Of a stretch of DNA of 64,000 nucleotides, positions 24,165 to 32,428 are shown piece by piece. Both the position numbers and the translations under genes were made by a program. Numbering within the stretch: the stretch's first letter is position 1; each line of letters starts with the position of its first letter. Below the pieces are notes generated by a model, which saw only the letters and a list, made by a program, of their open reading frames with translations, had not been told where the DNA came from and did not search any database. The stretch comes from CBDCYS01 sp965226245 (GTDB lineage Bacteria; Acidobacteriota; Terriglobia; Bryobacterales; UBA6623): NCBI GenBank assembly GCA_965226245.1, contig CBDDCL010000015.1, positions 7,006,001-7,070,000 of the forward strand, in the 5' to 3' direction.

Positions 24165-26333
24165 ATGTCGATTTTCATATTAATTCCGTTGGCGCCTCTT
24201 CTCGCGTTCCTGATCCTCGCCTTTAGCGGACGCTCCTTAGGCGAGGCAAGTCACCGAATCGCCATTCCCGCCGTCGGTCTTTCGCTTGCGCTGTCGCTAG
24301 CCGCGTTCGCCGGCGTCGCCGGCGGCGGATCGATTTCGATCTCCCTCTACCGCCTGCTGGAATCCGGCGGCCTCATCATCGACCTCAATCTGTATGTCGA
24401 TCAGCTCACCGTGTTGGTGCTTCTACTGGTAACGGGCGTCAGCTTTGTCGTTCATGTCTATTCCTCGCGATACATGATCGGCGATCCCCGATACAAGCGC
24501 TTCTTTGCGGTCACGTCGCTGTTTACATTTGCCATGATCATGCTCGTTATGAGCAACAACTTGCTCATGACGTACATGTTCTGGGAAGTCATGGGGATAT
24601 GTTCGTATCTCCTGATTTCGCATTGGGCCGAGAGGGAGACTGCATGCAAGGCCGCGACGAAGGCGTTCCTGGTCAACTCGGTGGCGGACGTCGGGCTTGG
24701 CTTCGGAGTGATTTTGACTTTCGCCGTCTACGGAACGCTTGATATCCAACAGATCGTGTTGCGGGCCGCGGACTTCAGCGGGCAGACGATGACACCGCTG
24801 AGTTGGATCGGTTCTGATCTCACGGTGGGTGTGAACACCCTGATCACGCTGTTTTTGTTTATGGGCGCTCTTGGGAAGTCGGCGCAAGTTCCGTTTCACG
24901 TTTGGCTGCCTTTCGCCATGGAAGCTCCGACGCCTGTGTCGGCCCTGATTCACGCCGCCACGATGGTGAATGCCGGCCCGTTCTTGCTCGTTCGGCTCAG
25001 CCCGTTGGTTGTGCTGGCTCCGTCCGCAATGGCGGTCATCGCCGTTGTCGGCGCTACGACGGCCCTTTTCGGAGCCCTGGTTGCGCTCACGCAGTCGGAT
25101 ATCAAGAAACTGTTAGCCTACTCGACAATCAGCCAGATCGGATTCATGATCTTTATGTGCGGTGTTGGCGCGTTTGTCGTGGCCATCTTCCATCTCCTGG
25201 CCCACGGGTTTCTGAAGGGCTTCTTGTTTCTTTCGACCGGCAACGCTTTGAGGTCCGCGGGTAGTCATGGGCATGCCCACGTCGAGCCGGTCCGTCGCCC
25301 CCTTGGTCGGTCATTGTTGTTTGGCGCCCTTCTGCTGGGCTGCTTGCCACCCTTTATCCTCTTCTCAGGTGCGTACGAAGGCATGTGGACGGCGCACGAC
25401 CTTCCCTCCGCGCAATGGACTTTCTGGGTAATTGGCCTGGCAACGGTTTTCCTCACCGCAATGTACGTGTTTCGTGGAGTCGTCTCGCTGTTCCAGCAAA
25501 GCCTTATTGTCGGGGATGCTGGGAACCCTGATTCAATTCGCGTCCAGCCCCGCTTCTTTTCGTCCGCCCATCTGCCCGGGCTTGCCGTGGCGGGTGCGGC
25601 CGTAGCCGGGATTCTAATCGCGGTCTGGTCGTGGTTCGTTCCGTTCCTCGCTCCCGCGCTAGGCCGGCCGTCGGTTTCTGTTGGCGAGGTAGGGCTGTTC
25701 GGGGGTTTCTCCTTTTGGCTCGCGCTTCCCCTGTTGGCGGCGGTGGGTGGCTGGGGGCTCGCCTATTCGCTTCACTTGAACCGTCGCTCGGGATTAACTG
25801 AGGCGCCGGGGTGGATGAAGACCGCGTACGTGCTCTTTCTGAATAAACTGTATTTCGACGAGGTCTATGACGCGTATGTAGTGCGGCCAACCATTCGATT
25901 CGCGGGCTGGCTGTGGCGTGAAATCGACGTGCGAGGGATCGATCGCCTGATCCGAGGCATTGCTTCCTTCTCGCTGCGGCAGGCGCAGTGGTCGTCGACG
26001 ACCGTGGAAGCCCACGGTGTTGATCGTGTAGTGCAAGGTGTCGCGAGCTCGTCGTTGCATCTGTCTGTGTGGCTCTTGCGGGTGGGCGAAGCTCGTGGGG
26101 TGGACAGCGTTGTTCAGGGTATTGCCATCGTATCGCTGCGGCTTTCGCGGTGGCTGTGGCGGTCGATTGATCTGCGCGGAACGGACAGAACTGTCGAACG
26201 GCTGGGTCATCTCGCCCATGGCACCGGTCGAATGCTAGGGAAGTTCGAGCCGCGAACTCTTCAGCACCATCTGGCAGTTGTGATCTGTTGGTTGGTGCTG
26301 GCTATCGGAGTGATGTATTGGCTCGCAAGATAA
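24165..26333 (+). CDS. NuoL-like proton-translocating subunit with C-terminal 27-residue repeats
   Basis: This 722-residue protein resembles NuoL/MrpA and the DabB family. Key residues are the Glu in YMFWEVMGICSYL and the Lys in MGALGKSAQVPFHVWLP, followed by APTPVSALIHAATMVNAG. After the antiporter core, residues 582-689 consist of four tandem 27-residue repeats before the last membrane helix (HLAVVICWLVLAIGVMYWLA). In NuoL this zone forms the lateral helix and a final helix, so the repeats probably form extended amphipathic helices. It may act as the DabB-equivalent partner of DabA. It lies 21 bp after mrpD. Confidence 0.92.
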   Translation: MSIFILIPLAPLLAFLILAFSGRSLGEASHRIAIPAVGLSLALSLAAFAGVAGGGSISISLYRLLESGGLIIDLNLYVDQLTVLVLLLVTGVSFVVHVYSSRYMIGDPRYKRFFAVTSLFTFAMIMLVMSNNLLMTYMFWEVMGICSYLLISHWAERETACKAATKAFLVNSVADVGLGFGVILTFAVYGTLDIQQIVLRAADFSGQTMTPLSWIGSDLTVGVNTLITLFLFMGALGKSAQVPFHVWLPFAMEAPTPVSALIHAATMVNAGPFLLVRLSPLVVLAPSAMAVIAVVGATTALFGALVALTQSDIKKLLAYSTISQIGFMIFMCGVGAFVVAIFHLLAHGFLKGFLFLSTGNALRSAGSHGHAHVEPVRRPLGRSLLFGALLLGCLPPFILFSGAYEGMWTAHDLPSAQWTFWVIGLATVFLTAMYVFRGVVSLFQQSLIVGDAGNPDSIRVQPRFFSSAHLPGLAVAGAAVAGILIAVWSWFVPFLAPALGRPSVSVGEVGLFGGFSFWLALPLLAAVGGWGLAYSLHLNRRSGLTEAPGWMKTAYVLFLNKLYFDEVYDAYVVRPTIRFAGWLWREIDVRGIDRLIRGIASFSLRQAQWSSTTVEAHGVDRVVQGVASSSLHLSVWLLRVGEARGVDSVVQGIAIVSLRLSRWLWRSIDLRGTDRTVERLGHLAHGTGRMLGKFEPRTLQHHLAVVICWLVLAIGVMYWLAR
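25908..26231 (+). repeat. Four in-frame 81-bp repeats in the NuoL-like gene
   Basis: Units start at 25908, 25989, 26070 and 26151, each opening with a TGG codon, with consensus W(L/S)xRxxEx(R/H)GxDRxxxGIAxxSLxxS. The encoded repeats are WLWREIDVRGIDRLIRG.., WSSTTVEAHGVDRVVQG.., WLLRVGEARGVDSVVQG.. and WLWRSIDLRGTDRTVER... The period is exact (81 nt) although residues have diverged. Confidence 0.9.
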
Positions 26334-26400
26334 GAGCGCATATGGCCATACACGTTCCCAGTCCACTACCTACGAAAACGCTAGGACCGAGGTATCGACC

Positions 26401-27924
26401 ATGAGTTCTGTCTTCAATGATCACCTGATTAGTTGGATGATCGCCCTTCCCTTCCTGGCGATAGCCACCCTCGCGATTGTCCGAGATGAGGCATGGATTC
26501 GGCGAATCGCCTTAGCCGGCTCGCTGATCAGTCTGGTTCTCTCACTCGTTCTGTGGTCCGGCTTCGACGCGTCCCAGCCGGGTATGCAGTTCGTGGAACG
26601 TTCGGAGTGGATGCCCACTTTCAATATTCAGTATGCGGTCGGCGTGGACGGCATCAGCATGCTCCTCGTCCTGCTCACAACCTTGCTCTCTCCTCTGTGC
26701 ATCCTCGCCTCATGGAAGTCCATCACTTCCCGAGTAAGGGCTCTTATGAGCCTGATCCTTCTGGTTGAGGGCGCCATGATCGTAGTCTTTACGGCCCTGG
26801 ACTTGTTCCTTTTCTTCATGATGTGGGAAGTCACGATGATTCCCATGTACTTCATGATCGTTCTCTGGGGCGGTCCGGGCAGGATAGCCGCCGGTATGAA
26901 GTTCGTACTGTACAGCCTGACGGGAAGCCTGCTCTTGCTCGTTGGAATCTTGGGTCTGTACCTCGAAGGGGGTTACACGTTCGACATACTGGTCCTAACG
27001 GAACAGAGTTATCCGGCAAACGTGCAGTTTTGGATTTTTCTTGCGTTCCTGTTGGCCTTTGCGGTCAAGCTGCCGATGATCCCTTTTCATTCGTGGCTGC
27101 CCGATGCCCATTCGGAAGCTCCGACGGCTGGTAGCGTCATTTTGGCGGGCGTGCTGTTGAAAATGGGGGGATACGGATTCTTGCGGTTTTGCCTTCCGAT
27201 CCTCCCGGATGCGTCCCTAACGTTTCGTCCTCTTATTTTGTGGATGTCGGTGGTGGCGATCCTCTATGGCGGATACTTGGCTCTGGCACAGTCGGATCTC
27301 AAGAAACTTGTTGCCTATTCTTCGATTTCTCACATGGGCTTTGTAACACTCGGTATTTTTGCTTTCAACACTCAGGGGATCCAGGGCGCGGTCCTGCAGA
27401 TGTTCAATCACGGCATTACGACCGGCGCTTTATTTTTGGCAGTGGGTCAGTTGTATGACCGTACCCACAGCCGCATGATTGGCGATTACGGAGGATTGCA
27501 CAAGCCAATGCCGCGTTTCGTTGTGTTCCTCTGCATTTTTTCCGTCGCATCGTTTGGCTTGCCGGGTACGTCGAACTTCATCGGCGAGTTTCTCGTACTG
27601 ATCGGGACGTCCTATACCAGCTTCCCCAGGGTTTTGCTGGCTATGGGTGGAATCGTTTTGGCTGCAGCGTACATGTTGTGGATGTTGCAACGCGTTGCTT
27701 TAGGAAAGGCCTCAACACGCGCGGCCGAGGTGCTCCCAGACCTCAGCGCGAGGGAGATGGCGACTCTCTTGCCGTTGGCTGTCATGATTTTCCTCGTCGG
27801 GCTGTATCCGGGTCCGTTAATGGAAATGCTGGACGCAACCGTTAGGCATCTGGTGCAGCAGACTAAAGGGATTATTCCGGTCGGTATGTTGGCTGTATGT
27901 AGCCAATACTTCGTCGTCGATTAG
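26401..27924 (+). CDS. NuoM-like proton-translocating subunit
   Basis: This 507-residue antiporter-type subunit is closest to NuoM. The conserved Glu is in LFFMMWEVTMIPMYFMIV, the Lys in AVKLPMIPFHSWLPDAHSEA, followed by LKKLVAYSSISHMGFV. It starts 67 bp after the NuoL-like gene and is the last recognisable member of the cluster. The final ~20 residues (after HLVQQTK) look unlike the family and may come from a frameshift or fusion with downstream DNA. Having NuoM beside a full Mrp set is unusual. Confidence 0.93.
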   Translation: MSSVFNDHLISWMIALPFLAIATLAIVRDEAWIRRIALAGSLISLVLSLVLWSGFDASQPGMQFVERSEWMPTFNIQYAVGVDGISMLLVLLTTLLSPLCILASWKSITSRVRALMSLILLVEGAMIVVFTALDLFLFFMMWEVTMIPMYFMIVLWGGPGRIAAGMKFVLYSLTGSLLLLVGILGLYLEGGYTFDILVLTEQSYPANVQFWIFLAFLLAFAVKLPMIPFHSWLPDAHSEAPTAGSVILAGVLLKMGGYGFLRFCLPILPDASLTFRPLILWMSVVAILYGGYLALAQSDLKKLVAYSSISHMGFVTLGIFAFNTQGIQGAVLQMFNHGITTGALFLAVGQLYDRTHSRMIGDYGGLHKPMPRFVVFLCIFSVASFGLPGTSNFIGEFLVLIGTSYTSFPRVLLAMGGIVLAAAYMLWMLQRVALGKASTRAAEVLPDLSAREMATLLPLAVMIFLVGLYPGPLMEMLDATVRHLVQQTKGIIPVGMLAVCSQYFVVD

Positions 27925-28650
27925 AATCAACAACGTGTACCAGGCGGCGGCTGGCGGCGTAACATGTTACATCTGTGATCTGAGAATGCCGATGGAGTTT
28001 TCGCTAGGCACAGGTAACTTAGGGATGTTAAATCAAGAACGGGAATTGTCCGCTGTCGAAGAGCCCGTTGTGTCGCAAAACTCGAACGACGCTCAAGTCA
28101 TTGTTTTCCAGAATGTTACGTCGGACGCTTCGGAAGGCCAAAAGACGTGATTCTGGACCTTCGGGTGGCCGTCGTCGCATTCGAAGTGGCGAGTTTTAGC
28201 GATTGTTCAGCCTTACTCTCAGCTCGATCGAGCTGGCTCGCTTTGTGAGGACACCTTTGGCCAGGGAGGAGACTGTAGATAATTTTGTAGCTGTTAGGAG
28301 CCTCCCAGAACGACGCAGTTCAACACGTTTCAACGGCAAAGCCGTAAGTTTCTTGAATCGCAAGCAGTTGAAAACAGGCGATTTACCTAAAGGGCACGAA
28401 TCTGCTTTGGGAGCAGGAAGCCGGGGTTGAGATTGCTTCGTTGACCAACCTCCTCCCTTGGCATCAATCTGGCGGCTGTTGTTCAGCACCGCAAACGCAG
28501 TGGACGCGCAGCCAAGCACCGTCAAGAAACCGTCAAGAAACTCGTCAGTCAAGCGGGCTGGGCCGTAGGCGTTGCGTGCGAAAGCAGACGCCCTGAAACC
28601 GCGTAAAGTCAACGAGATAAAGGGTTTGGGGGAAAGCCATAGAAAACACC
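27925..28650. other. Intergenic region at the end of the SulP-DabA-Mrp cluster
   Basis: A GTG-started 71-codon frame (27935-28150) follows NuoM closely but has no recognisable features. The rest holds short open frames without coding character and the tRNA-Pro-like fragment at 28402-28430. No clear terminator hairpin is seen. The region probably represents junction DNA between integrated segments. Confidence 0.4.
28402..28430 (+). other. tRNA-Pro(TGG)-like anticodon-arm fragment
   Basis: CTGCTTTGGGAGCAG is the typical anticodon arm of tRNA-Pro(TGG) and is followed by GAAGCCGGGGTT, resembling the variable loop and start of the T-arm. The acceptor and D-arm are absent and the T-loop is degraded, so it is not functional. 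It may be an old att core. Confidence 0.4.
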
Positions 28651-28702
28651 CGGTTGCCTTACAAGCAGGAGGCCACTGGTTCGAGTCCAGTACCGCCCAC
28701 CA
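28651..28702 (+). other. tRNA-Val(TAC) 3' half, attachment-site remnant
   Basis: From the anticodon stem onward the sequence is that of tRNA-Val: GCCTTACAAGC with anticodon TAC, the T-arm CTGGTTCGAGTCCAG, acceptor TACCGCCC and ACCA at 28699-28702. The 5' half is replaced by unrelated DNA. An integrase gene begins 6 bp further on, so this is very likely an att core. No second copy is present in the window. Confidence 0.85.
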
Positions 28703-28708
28703 ATGTTT

Positions 28709-29854
28709 TCAATGAGTTGCAGCATGGCTGCTCTCAGTTGGGGTTCCATTAAGGGTTCCATTAACGGCCAGAGCGTACTGCTCAATCTGCCCAGCTTGCG
28801 TCTCCCTCTCGTCGATGTGACTGTAGATGTCGAGAGTAACCTGGACCGATTCGTGCCCTAGCTGGTCCCTCATTACTTCAGCCTCAACACCAGCCTTCCG
28901 GCCCCACGTCGTGTAGGTGTGACGGAAGTCATGCCATGACAGAAGTGGAATGCCGAGCTTGACGCAGGCTGGTTTCACATGCCGAGCGACGGCATTGTGA
29001 AGATCAACAGGTGTGCTGGTCCGCACGGCGAACACGAAGTCTTCCGGGTTGGTGAACTTGGCCTGTTTCCGCCAGTCCTCTAGTGCCGCCTGGACAGCGG
29101 GTCCAATCGATACCCTGCGACGAGACTTGCGACTCTTGGGAGTGCCAAGCACACGTTGGTACACAGCCTCATCGACCATCACGTAGCCCTGTCCGATGTC
29201 ATTCCAGCGTAGAGCCCCGATCTCACCCTTTCGTAGCCCAGACAAGCCAGCCAGCAGGACGATCGTGCTGTAGGGCTGTCTGAGGGCCATCACGAGGTTC
29301 TGGAAGTCCTCCGGCTCCGGTACCCGCCTTTCCCGTACAGCAACTCTCTCAGGCATTCGCAGCTTGCCTCGCACAGGATGGGCGCTGTGACCAATCCAAC
29401 CCCACTCCTCAGAACAGGTGAATAAGCCGCTCAGCCGGTTCCGAAGATCATAGACCGACTCGGGAGCCAACGCACGAGCCGCACTGGTCAAGAAAGCCTG
29501 TATGTCGGCCTTCTCGATTGCGGATACCGGAATGGGACCAAACGCCCCGACGATCCGCTTGAACGCCCATTCGTAGCTCTGTTGAGTTGAGAGCTTCAGG
29601 TTGGGCTTGATCGTCTGCCGCCACTGTGTGATGAGTTGGTTCACGGTCTTCTCTGCGTACTCGACTCCCGGCTCCACGTCATTGATCGGCTGAAGGAACT
29701 TCACAGCCTCCTTGCGTGCCTCGGTCATGGTCATCTCCTCCACCCGCCCGAGACACTTGGTCTTCCAGAGAGCGGCACCCTCACTGAAGCACGGAGGGCC
29801 TGAAGCAATGTTTCGATGTGCCGGTCGATTGCTGGTCCTATTGTCGCTGTCCAC
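28709..29854 (-). CDS. int: Tyrosine integrase 2, beside the tRNA-Val fragment
   Basis: The C-terminal catalytic domain is complete: Arg in GLSGLRKGEIGALRW, HDFRHTYTTWGRK with His and Arg, LGHESVQVT and the nucleophile Tyr in LDIYSHID. A core-binding domain precedes it (TVNQLITQWRQTIKP). The first ~30 residues (MDSDNRTSNRPAHRN...) do not look like an integrase N-terminus. The natural one, before WKTKCLGRVEEMTM, appears lost at a junction near 29770, so activity is uncertain. It reads toward the tRNA-Val fragment and belongs to a different element from the 1646-2782 integrase. Confidence 0.88.
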   Translation of the reverse strand: MDSDNRTSNRPAHRNIASGPPCFSEGAALWKTKCLGRVEEMTMTEARKEAVKFLQPINDVEPGVEYAEKTVNQLITQWRQTIKPNLKLSTQQSYEWAFKRIVGAFGPIPVSAIEKADIQAFLTSAARALAPESVYDLRNRLSGLFTCSEEWGWIGHSAHPVRGKLRMPERVAVRERRVPEPEDFQNLVMALRQPYSTIVLLAGLSGLRKGEIGALRWNDIGQGYVMVDEAVYQRVLGTPKSRKSRRRVSIGPAVQAALEDWRKQAKFTNPEDFVFAVRTSTPVDLHNAVARHVKPACVKLGIPLLSWHDFRHTYTTWGRKAGVEAEVMRDQLGHESVQVTLDIYSHIDERETQAGQIEQYALAVNGTLNGTPTESSHAATH

Positions 29855-29858
29855 AGCC

Positions 29859-29985
29859 GTGAAGGAGCGCGATCAGCCCTCGGTGCGTCGAGCAAATCCA
29901 TGTCTCCTGAAGCAGGCGGTCAAGCGCTTGACTAAGGAGGGATGTACCGCCATCGTCGGGGCCATGTACGACGTGGCCAGCGGGG
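29859..29985 (+). pseudogene. Beta-carbonic-anhydrase-like C-terminal fragment
   Basis: The frame reads VKERDQPSVRRAN, then LLKQAVKRLTKEG, then CTAIVGAMYDVASGG. This resembles the end of beta-class carbonic anhydrases, where a helix leads to an IVGAxYDxxTG strand. The zinc-binding N-terminal part is missing and the frame then enters antisense MCP sequence. Assignment is tentative. Confidence 0.35.
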
Positions 29986-29989
29986 GCAA

Positions 29990-30283
29990 CAAGACGCTGG
30001 AATCGCGCAAGGGCTCTAAGAATGTGCACGGCCCAGCGGTCTCCTGGGAGACCGTGGCCACCGCCCACCGTTTTCGCCGAGTTCGCCGGACCCGCGGGGG
30101 CGGCCTCGCTCACATTGCGGCTGATCTCGTTGGTCGTCGCCGACTGCTCCTCAACCGCGGAGGTGATGCTGTTGAGATGTCGCTTATCTGGCCGATGATC
30201 GTGCCGACCTGGCCGATTCCCTCGACTGCGCCTTGGCTGCCGCTCTGAATCGCCTCGATCTTCTGCGAAATGTCCTCCATCGG
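29990..30283 (-). pseudogene. Methyl-accepting chemotaxis protein fragment
   Basis: The minus strand shows EDISQKIEAIQSGSQGAVEG and IGQVGTIIGQISDIS. After a one-base shift it continues ITSAVEEQSATTNEISRNV, then another shift and VATVSQETAGP. This is the highly conserved MCP signalling tip and its C-terminal helix. Everything upstream is missing, and at least two frameshifts show decay. Confidence 0.75.
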
Positions 30284-30429
30284 GATCCCTCCACTCTTGC
30301 TGCGCTCGAACGTGGCCCCCGTTTAGTCCATGTCGAACAAGTCGAGCAGTATCGCGGTCAAGCCGCCGCTGCAAGGGCCATAGCTGAAGCCGTGAAAGTA
30401 GAGACCGACCAACAGATCGCTTTCGTGCC

Positions 30430-30680
30430 GAGTATCCGGCCACCACAAGCGAGTGCGTTCCCCGCGCCGGCCCCCGCTGTTGCTTGTAACGCCCAGCTCG
30501 CGCATACAGTCGGCCAGGGATTGTCCGAGGACGAGTTCCCGCTGTTTGGTCCGGACAGCCTCGGTGCATGCCCAAGCGAGCAGCCGAGGAAGGCAAACCC
30601 CACGGAAGGCTGTTCTCGTTGCCGTCGGCGGCGGATCCGTGCACGATGCGCGCAATTTCACCGTGGCAGCGAATCCACAC
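30430..30680 (-). pseudogene. Plasmid RepA-type replication initiator fragment
   Basis: The minus strand encodes SLPWGLP and, after a frameshift near 30580, PRLLAWACTEAVRTKQRELV with LGQSLADCMRELGVTSNSGG and GERTRL. This is the central domain of RepA-like initiators of broad-host-range plasmids. Both ends are missing. It suggests that plasmid DNA contributed to this mosaic. Confidence 0.65.
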
Positions 30681-30773
30681 CGCCGCCTCTGCATCTGCTG
30701 TTGTGCCTGCGAGGAGTGCACGCCTGCTGTACTATAGTGAGTTCGCACGCTTCACGGGAGGTCTGTCCGCCTC

Positions 30774-31223
30774 ATGTCTTGCCCCACGTTGATCCCGCTC
30801 TTGGGTTTCCTTTTCCTCTGTGGCGGGGGCGCTTCGATCACTCATGCGGCTGAGGATGTACTCGCCTTCCGTGAGAAGCAGTATTCAACCGATAAAGCTA
30901 AGTTTCGCGAGTGCGTTGCGACAGAGCGCCTCATCGGGCAGCGAAGCGCTGCTCTAAACTCAACCACTTGCGCCAGGAAGCTGGCCGCCCTCAGCGGCCT
31001 CTCAACGCGTCCGCAGCACCAAACAGCGGACCCAGTTCCAGAATTCGACCAATGGTTTCGAGGTTTTATTGGGACCGAGAAGAAGACCGATCGAGACGTT
31101 CTGCCGCTATCTATCTTCTCCTTCAAGGCGACACCAGGGAACTCCTCGTCTGAGGATTGCCCGGACAGGCATTCTACCTATGTCGGGTTTGGTTTCCCCA
31201 AGCAGATGCCCGGCGAAACCTAG
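30774..31223 (+). CDS. Secreted hypothetical protein
   Basis: This 149-residue protein has a clear signal peptide (LIPLLGFLFLCGGGASITHAAE, cleavage near residue 26). Two Cys pairs are suggested (CVATERL, TTCARKL), and I recognise no family. A possible promoter-like TACTATAGT lies about 40 bp upstream. It is followed 22 bp later by the SEL1-repeat gene, so the two probably form an operon. Confidence 0.55.
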   Translation: MSCPTLIPLLGFLFLCGGGASITHAAEDVLAFREKQYSTDKAKFRECVATERLIGQRSAALNSTTCARKLAALSGLSTRPQHQTADPVPEFDQWFRGFIGTEKKTDRDVLPLSIFSFKATPGNSSSEDCPDRHSTYVGFGFPKQMPGET

Positions 31224-31245
31224 GCGTAGCGGAAGAGGACCTGCG

Positions 31246-32109
31246 ATGTTGACGACACGACTCTCTGTAGTTTTCGCGCTCTTGATGGTTCTTGTCGCCA
31301 GTCCGCTGAACGCAAATACGGAAGATGACATCAAGCGCGCCGGAGCTGATGGCGACTATGCGACGGTCTTGCGCTTGGCTATGCCCTATGCCCAGAGGGG
31401 AAACCCGATGGGGGCCTACTTTGTTGGCGCGGCCTATGAAAAGCAGGGGAAGTACGGTCAGGCGATCAAGTGGCTTACGTCGTCAGCCGAGTCCTCAGCC
31501 GACGAATCCTGGCAATGGGCGCGCCATGCACAGTGGCGTTTATACCTGATCCTCAAGGAGAACCATCCGGGTCTGCGACAGAACCCATCAGAAGCCAACA
31601 GACGGCTGCGTCAAGCAGCAGAAAACGGATTGCCCATGGCTCAACACAACTATGCGTCGTATTTGTGGCAGGACGAAGGCGAGCTTGAGAGAGCGCGGGC
31701 GTGGTATGAGAAAGCAGCCAATGCTGGACAAGTTGAATCCAAAGTAAATCTCGCTATTTTCCTACTCCAGGGGAAGGGCGGATCTCAGGACACCGACACT
31801 GGTATTCGTTTGCTTCAACATGCCTCGGCGTCAGGACTTGCCGTGGCGCAATTCATGCTCGGTCAAGTCTACCAAGAAGGGATCGCCACGGTTCAGAATT
31901 ATGTCCTGGCGCATGCCTGGTATAGCTTGGCCTCGGCCCTAGGCGACCGAAGAGCTCGCAAAGCTCGGGACCGCCTGGCGGCGCAAATGAGTCCTGGGCA
32001 ACTAGAGCAAGCCCAGCAAGAAGTGGCAGGGTGGAGTGAGCATCTGAGAGATTGGCGAGAAAAAGAACAGCCCAGAGGCATCCGGGCGCCGCAAGAAGAA
32101 GATGACTGA
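31246..32109 (+). CDS. Secreted SEL1-like repeat protein
   Basis: ATG 31246 follows a GGAAGAGG site, and the product (287 aa) opens with a signal peptide (VVFALLMVLVASPLNANTE). Four to five SEL1/TPR-like helical repeats follow, for example AGADGDYATVLRLAMPYAQR, RARAWYEKAANAGQVESKVN and GLAVAQFMLGQVYQEG. Such proteins mediate protein-protein contacts in the envelope; the partner is unknown. An upstream in-frame ATG at 31069 is rejected because it lies inside the preceding gene in another frame. Confidence 0.85.
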   Translation: MLTTRLSVVFALLMVLVASPLNANTEDDIKRAGADGDYATVLRLAMPYAQRGNPMGAYFVGAAYEKQGKYGQAIKWLTSSAESSADESWQWARHAQWRLYLILKENHPGLRQNPSEANRRLRQAAENGLPMAQHNYASYLWQDEGELERARAWYEKAANAGQVESKVNLAIFLLQGKGGSQDTDTGIRLLQHASASGLAVAQFMLGQVYQEGIATVQNYVLAHAWYSLASALGDRRARKARDRLAAQMSPGQLEQAQQEVAGWSEHLRDWREKEQPRGIRAPQEEDD

Positions 32110-32272
32110 TCCGGACCGCGCCAGTGGGCCTGCGTTAGCGAAGAACCATGCTTGGGCGACTTCGAGCTGGCCGCCGCTCTTGAGGTAGGCGGTGATGCCA
32201 GTGGGGCGAAAGCTGTGGCAGCCGATCGGAGTGGCGATCCCGCCTAATGCCGATACAGCTCTAATGTGTTCC
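32110..32272 (-). pseudogene. Tyrosine recombinase C-terminal fragment
   Basis: The minus strand reads GGIATPIGCHSFRPTGITAY and LKSGGQLEVAQAW, matching the HxxR box region (IGCHTFRATGITAYLE) of a common recombinase subfamily. The nucleophile Tyr segment and the N-terminal part are absent. It is a third, dead recombinase within the island. Nothing else is seen up to the RND gene at 32429. Confidence 0.65.
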
Positions 32273-32428
32273 TAACACTTGGAGGCTGACGCCACGAGGA
32301 GCCGAGCGATACCTCCATCGCGATGGCCGAGGGCCACATGCCGTCGCTCGCCGACTACACGGACTCAGTTCCGGTACGAATTTCTTCCTCCAAAGCGACG
32401 GTTCGGACACCGCTGTGGAATTCGGGAT

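Noticed and set aside
27935..28150. An additional small subunit gene after NuoM
   Set aside because: The frame has no membrane segment, no ribosome-binding site and no recognisable similarity; it is kept only as a note in the intergenic region.
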